This document shows positions 6,223 to 9,607 of a stretch of DNA of 9,607 nucleotides, piece by piece; position 1 is the stretch's first letter; the number at the start of each line of letters is the position of its first letter. Origin of the DNA: Acidimicrobiales bacterium (lineage in GTDB: Bacteria; Actinomycetota; Acidimicrobiia; Acidimicrobiales; Poriferisodalaceae); assembly GCA_030749275.1 (NCBI GenBank), contig JASMKJ010000343.1, forward strand, positions 1 through 9,607, in the 5' to 3' direction. The notes beneath the pieces are model-generated. The model did not search any database, had not been told where the DNA came from, and was given only the letters and a program-made list of their open reading frames with translations. A program made the translations under genes and the position numbers.

Positions 6223-6225
6223 CTC

Positions 6226-6996
6226 ATGGGACTCGACGACAAGGGAGATGTTCCGCGGCTAGAAGTAACCGGCCATCAAGCTCGGTTGGTTCTACAACGA
6301 CCTGAAAAAAGAAACCGTCTAGAACCGGCGGATCTTGAAGAGATCATGGGCCATCTAGATGAGATAGAAAACAACACTTCTATCCGGGTCGTCACACTCG
6401 AGGCTGAAGGCCCGTCGTGGTGTTCGGGTTATCACCTTGGGGCACTAGCAGAGGGAGAACGCCCACAGTTCGGTTTCGGTGATGTTTGTGATGCGTTAGC
6501 TGCGGTGAGGGTCCCGACGATAGCGGTCCTAGGAGGCAATGTTCATGGCGGTGGAACGGACCTAGCCGTGGCCTGTGATTTGAGGGTGGGAACCGAAGAC
6601 ATTGTTTTGCAAATGCCCGCTGCCCGTATTGGGCTTCAGTATTACGCCAGCGGGTTGCGCAGGTTCGTTCAACGGATTGGCGCCGCTGCGACCAAACGTA
6701 TTTTTTTAACGTCGGAAACGATCACTGCAGAAGAATTGCTCCGAGTGGGTTATCTGACTGAAATGGTTAGTGAGAGCGTCCTTGATACCCGAATCGACGA
6801 GCTGTGCACTGCTATTTCCTCGTTGTCGCCGAACGCGGTCAAATTGACGAAGATAGCTATAGACAACTTGTCTGGTGTGTCGCCTGATCTAGAAGCTGTG
6901 CAACATGGTCATCTAGAGAGTCTGCGATCGGCAGACCACCGAGAAGCCATGCAGGCAATTAAAGAGCGTCGCGCGCCGATCTTTCTGGATGAGTAA
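6226..6996 (+). CDS. Enoyl-CoA hydratase/isomerase (crotonase) family protein
   Basis: 256 residues, usual crotonase length; acts on acyl-CoA thioesters in the cytoplasm. Family signs: R-P-E-K-R-N-R-L (25-32), first oxyanion-hole segment W-C-S-G-Y-H-L (65-71), second oxyanion segment G-G-N-V-H-G-G-G-T-D-L-A (103-114), A-C-D-L-R (116-120), and M-P-A-A-R-I-G-L (130-137). The two glutamates used by classical hydratases are missing: the position after G-G-G-x is D112 and the P-E-x-x-x-G motif reads P-A, with A132. Hydratase activity is therefore doubtful; isomerase, thioesterase, C-C lyase or another crotonase reaction is possible. The ATG is three bases after the dehydrogenase stop with no clear ribosome binding site, so translation is likely coupled. 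Confidence 0.9.
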   Translation: MGLDDKGDVPRLEVTGHQARLVLQRPEKRNRLEPADLEEIMGHLDEIENNTSIRVVTLEAEGPSWCSGYHLGALAEGERPQFGFGDVCDALAAVRVPTIAVLGGNVHGGGTDLAVACDLRVGTEDIVLQMPAARIGLQYYASGLRRFVQRIGAAATKRIFLTSETITAEELLRVGYLTEMVSESVLDTRIDELCTAISSLSPNAVKLTKIAIDNLSGVSPDLEAVQHGHLESLRSADHREAMQAIKERRAPIFLDE

Positions 6997-7033
6997 CAGG
7001 CGCGGCGTTATCGAATTCTGCTAGATACCTGAT

Positions 7034-8068
7034 GTGGTTGAAGTGTCTCCAGATGTCATAGACGTTAAAAGTGTTACCGCATGGATTGGTCAACACGCGC
7101 ATCTGGATGGGCCGCTCCAGTATCAGCTGATTGCGGGCGGAAGATCCAATATGACCTTTACGGTGACTGATGGCGGCCAGCCGCGATTTGTGTTGCGTCG
7201 ACCGCCCATGGGTCCACTGTTGCCATCTGCCCATGACATGGCACGCGAGTATCGATTGATGGATGCGCTCCGCGACAGCGATGTCCCGGTACCGAAAATG
7301 GTCGGGTTGTGTCAGGACGAAACGGTTAACGGACGAGATTTTTATGTTATGCAGTTCGTAGACGGCATAGTTGTTCGCGACATTGAAATAGCGTCGACGA
7401 TAGGTGTTGCCGCCAGAGAGACTATGTCGGAATCCCTTATCCGGACTCTCGTCGCGTTACATCGAGTCGACATTGACGAGGTCGGGCTTGGAGATTTGGC
7501 AAAACGAAGTGGCTACATAGAGCGTCAGGTGAAGCGATGGACAGGTCAATGGGAAAGTTCTCGGACGCGGGACCTGCCCATAGTTGATGCTGTCGCGTCG
7601 CAATTACTTGCGCGAATGCCAGAACCCAATCCCACAACAATCGCTCACGGCGACTACCGGCTGTCGAATTGCATGGTCGACTCAAATGGACACGTCATCG
7701 CGGTGTTGGATTGGGAGCTGTGTACTTTGGGTGAACCAATGGCGGATCTAGGTGGGTTGCTTGGCTACTGGCATGACCCCCAAGACGACGATCCGACCGG
7801 AGATGCCGAAAGCACGGGGCTACCCGGGTTTCTTGATCAAAACCAATTAGCTTCCTTGTACGCGGAAGAAATGGGCTCGGACATCGATTCCATCAGCTAT
7901 TACCGAGCGTTTGCGCAATGGCGTTTGGCATGTATCGGAGAAGGCGTTTACGCGCGTTACCTCGGTGGCCAACAGGGTGAACAAGACGAAGAGATTGATA
8001 TGGAACAAATGAGAAACTCTGTCGCGGAACGAGCCGAACGGGCAGCGCAGCTACTCGGTATGGACTAA
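7034..8068 (+). CDS. APH-fold phosphotransferase, ACAD10/LvaA-like
   Basis: 344-residue kinase-like protein of the aminoglycoside-phosphotransferase family, in the branch often found beside acyl-CoA dehydrogenases. Landmarks: G-G-R-S-N-M-T-F (35-42) as nucleotide-binding loop, F-V-L-R-R-P-P (52-58), the Brenner motif H-G-D-Y-R-L-S-N (205-212) with catalytic D207 and metal ligand N212, and D226-W-E-L in place of the kinase DFG aspartate. Q-W-R-L-A near 307-311 is also typical. All catalytic residues are kept, so ATP-dependent phosphorylation is expected. In Pseudomonas putida the relative LvaA phosphorylates 4-hydroxyvaleryl-CoA in levulinate breakdown, and human ACAD10/11 act on 4-hydroxyacids; a hydroxyacyl-CoA substrate is a reasonable inference. 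Start is GTG 7034, the first in-frame start after a stop at 7022-7024; the ribosome binding site is weak. Last gene of the plus-strand run. Confidence 0.92.
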   Translation: MVEVSPDVIDVKSVTAWIGQHAHLDGPLQYQLIAGGRSNMTFTVTDGGQPRFVLRRPPMGPLLPSAHDMAREYRLMDALRDSDVPVPKMVGLCQDETVNGRDFYVMQFVDGIVVRDIEIASTIGVAARETMSESLIRTLVALHRVDIDEVGLGDLAKRSGYIERQVKRWTGQWESSRTRDLPIVDAVASQLLARMPEPNPTTIAHGDYRLSNCMVDSNGHVIAVLDWELCTLGEPMADLGGLLGYWHDPQDDDPTGDAESTGLPGFLDQNQLASLYAEEMGSDIDSISYYRAFAQWRLACIGEGVYARYLGGQQGEQDEEIDMEQMRNSVAERAERAAQLLGMD

Positions 8069-8106
8069 AGCTGTGCTGAGTGCGAGTTGCGAGCTAGGGA
8101 ATTGGG

Positions 8107-9607
8107 TTACTTTCCGTGTCGCAAAAGTTTGCCGCTGTATGTCTCGGTTTGTTGGTCGTCTTCAATCGTGATTTGCCCATTGACCATCACGTTGCGGTAC
8201 CCGGACGCTTTTTGAATTCGACGCCATTCACCACCAGGGAGATCATGTACTACTTCCATTGGAAGCACTTTGAGATTCTCGGGATCGTAGACCACGACAT
8301 CCGCAGGACAACCAGGTCGCAGTACTCCTCGGTCACGGAAACCAGCAAGCTGCGCCGGAAGCGCTGACAGACGGCGATGCGCTTCTTCGTAGGAGATCCA
8401 TTCATTTTTTCTTACTTGTTCTGTCAGAGTTTCTGTTGGGTAACGTCCTGCAGTGAGGAACTTCGTGTGGGCTCCTCCGTCGGACACCCCAAACAACATG
8501 TGGGGGTAACTGACGATGTCCTTTAACAATTCACTGTTGCCTTGGGGCGGCGCGACGAAAAACAGTGTGTCGAGTCCATCTTCCACCGCAATATCGAGCA
8601 TTGCGTCAACCTCATCCTTCCCACTTAATTCGGCGACTTGAGACACTGACATCTCTCGGTACTTTTCTGTGCCTTCAGATCGAGGCGAGAGGATTGTCAC
8701 CGTCCCTAATGGAGCAGTAGCAGTGGAAGGAAGGTCTTCTTTCAGCGCTTGACGACGAGAAGGATCAGAAAACTTAGCCAAACGTTCGGCTTTGCTTCCC
8801 ATGCATGCTTCCATCCATGCTTCCGAATCGTCGTACAGATTCCAATCCTCAAGGGTGAATGTAAATCCGGCGTCACTTGTAACTCCCTGACCATAAACGG
8901 GAATGCCGCGTTCCCTACATCGTTCAAGCCATTCAATTTGGCGCCGATGAACATGAGGCTTGTCTTCGAAAGCTTGAACAACGTTGTGCAAGAGGGGGCG
9001 GCCGCTTATCGAAGCGATTTCTTCTAAATGTGCCAGATCGTGTTTGATGTCATCCGTAGTCAAGGTCATCTGCACAACACCCTGGTTCCGTTCCGCCAAC
9101 ACTCCCGCCAAGACACGTGCGGTTTCATCGTTCATCATGTCGGTAGGCATGGGAGTTCCGTCCCAGTCGCGCTGTACCGCCGCCGGACCAGTCGGAGGAA
9201 GGCGCTGCGCTGACCATCCGCAACCACCCGCGTCCATCGAGTCCCGTAATAGGTTGGCGAGTTTTTCATGCTCAGCGTTTGTAGGCATTCGACCCGCTTT
9301 AGCGTCTTCAACTCCCAAGACTTCAAGAAGCATCGGTCCGACTGGTACGTAAGGCAGTATGTTCATCGCCTTCGGTGTTCGATCCAAACTGTTCAAATAT
9401 TCAGGGAAGCTAACCCAGTCCCATGGCATCCCCTGAGCCATCGACTCGTACGGGATTGCTTCCACACGCACCATTGACTTCATCGCGTACTCGCGCATGT
9501 CAGGAGCCACAGGAGCGAACCCGAATCCGCAGTTCCCGATTGCAACCGACGTGATCCCGTGCCAACCCGACAACGTGCAGTATGGATCCCAAAATACTTG
9601 AGCGTCA
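8107..9607 (-). CDS. D-aminoacylase/N-acyl-D-amino-acid deacylase family amidohydrolase, N-terminus beyond the window
   Basis: The frame stays open to the right edge: before the TTG at 9573 it reads D-A-Q-V-F-W-D-P-Y-C-T, the usual D-aminoacylase segment after the H-x-H metal motif, so the true start and that motif lie outside. About 500 residues are visible. Counting from the internal TTG: I-G-N-C-G-F-G-F-A-P (12-21) with the metal-binding Cys15; a histidine at 196 in G-R-P-L-L-H-N; G-V-S-D-G-G-A-H (362-369) with the catalytic Asp365; and the C-terminal amidohydrolase signature L-R-P-G-C-P-A-D-V-V-V-Y-D (418-430). The family hydrolyses N-acyl-D-amino acids or cyclic amides and ureas. Some middle metal-site histidines of typical D-aminoacylases are hard to place, so the exact reaction is open. 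The gene is convergent with the kinase gene (38-bp gap, no clear terminator seen) and may not belong to the same pathway. Confidence 0.93.
   Translation of the reverse strand, partial: DAQVFWDPYCTLSGWHGITSVAIGNCGFGFAPVAPDMREYAMKSMVRVEAIPYESMAQGMPWDWVSFPEYLNSLDRTPKAMNILPYVPVGPMLLEVLGVEDAKAGRMPTNAEHEKLANLLRDSMDAGGCGWSAQRLPPTGPAAVQRDWDGTPMPTDMMNDETARVLAGVLAERNQGVVQMTLTTDDIKHDLAHLEEIASISGRPLLHNVVQAFEDKPHVHRRQIEWLERCRERGIPVYGQGVTSDAGFTFTLEDWNLYDDSEAWMEACMGSKAERLAKFSDPSRRQALKEDLPSTATAPLGTVTILSPRSEGTEKYREMSVSQVAELSGKDEVDAMLDIAVEDGLDTLFFVAPPQGNSELLKDIVSYPHMLFGVSDGGAHTKFLTAGRYPTETLTEQVRKNEWISYEEAHRRLSALPAQLAGFRDRGVLRPGCPADVVVYDPENLKVLPMEVVHDLPGGEWRRIQKASGYRNVMVNGQITIEDDQQTETYSGKLLRHGK

Noticed and set aside
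6697..6708. Run of seven T in the crotonase gene as a programmed slippage site
   Set aside because: The gene is intact in a single frame and no alternative product of interest follows a slip; probably incidental.
8069..8106. Bidirectional terminator between the convergent kinase and amidohydrolase genes
   Set aside because: Only a weak AGCT...AGCT symmetry is visible, with no stable stem and no T-run.
1..9607. tRNA, rRNA, CRISPR array, insertion sequence or prophage
   Set aside because: No regular direct repeats, transposase, integrase or RNA-gene signatures were seen on either strand; coding sequence fills almost the whole window.

Overview
The window is a densely packed bacterial chromosome segment of moderate GC content. 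Two enzyme genes run off its edges (a short-chain dehydrogenase on the left, a D-aminoacylase-type amidohydrolase on the right). Between them lies a divergently organised gene cluster for CoA-thioester and redox chemistry. The mix of families (acetyl-CoA hydrolase/4-hydroxybutyrate CoA-transferase family, noncanonical MaoC hotdog protein, GrdB-like protein, class III cyclase-homology protein, NAD-type zinc alcohol dehydrogenase, crotonase, ACAD10/LvaA-like kinase, N-acyl-D-amino-acid deacylase family) resembles gene sets of uncultured, probably marine or soil, actinobacteria such as Acidimicrobiia. This is an inference from gene content and GTG/TTG start usage. A proteobacterial or Chloroflexota host cannot be excluded without a search.

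Layout. 1-860 (+): 3' part of an SDR oxidoreductase. 892-2668 (-): a two-gene unit, MaoC-like protein followed by CoA-transferase. 2669-2772: a 104-bp divergent promoter region with a perfect 7-bp-arm inverted repeat (2703-2723). 2773-8068 (+): a likely operon of six genes: GrdB-like selenoprotein, alpha/beta hydrolase, degenerate cyclase-homology protein, zinc alcohol dehydrogenase, enoyl-CoA hydratase/isomerase family protein, and APH-fold kinase. The junctions are a 1-bp gap, a 4-bp overlap, and gaps of 66, 3 and 37 bp. 8107-9607 (-): an amidohydrolase whose N-terminus lies beyond the right edge, convergent with the kinase.

The most notable feature is at 2773-3678. Two apparent ORFs in the same frame are separated only by one TGA (3280-3282). 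Reading the TGA as selenocysteine gives one 301-residue protein with a U-P-V-C-H-Q-T redox motif. Directly downstream is a stem-loop matching the bacterial SECIS pattern: a 5-nt apical loop with G as its second base, starting 17 nt after the UGA. A naive annotation would split this gene or call it a pseudogene.

How the genes may work together (inference): CoA-transferase, MaoC-like, crotonase, alcohol dehydrogenase and the kinase together suggest breakdown of a hydroxylated or oxygenated carboxylic acid through CoA thioesters. The GrdB-like selenoprotein would carry out an unknown redox or reductive-cleavage step. Several enzymes lack canonical catalytic residues of their families, so the substrate and chemistry are not predictable from the sequence. 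No selenocysteine machinery (selA, selB, selC, selD) and no transcriptional regulator lies in the window.
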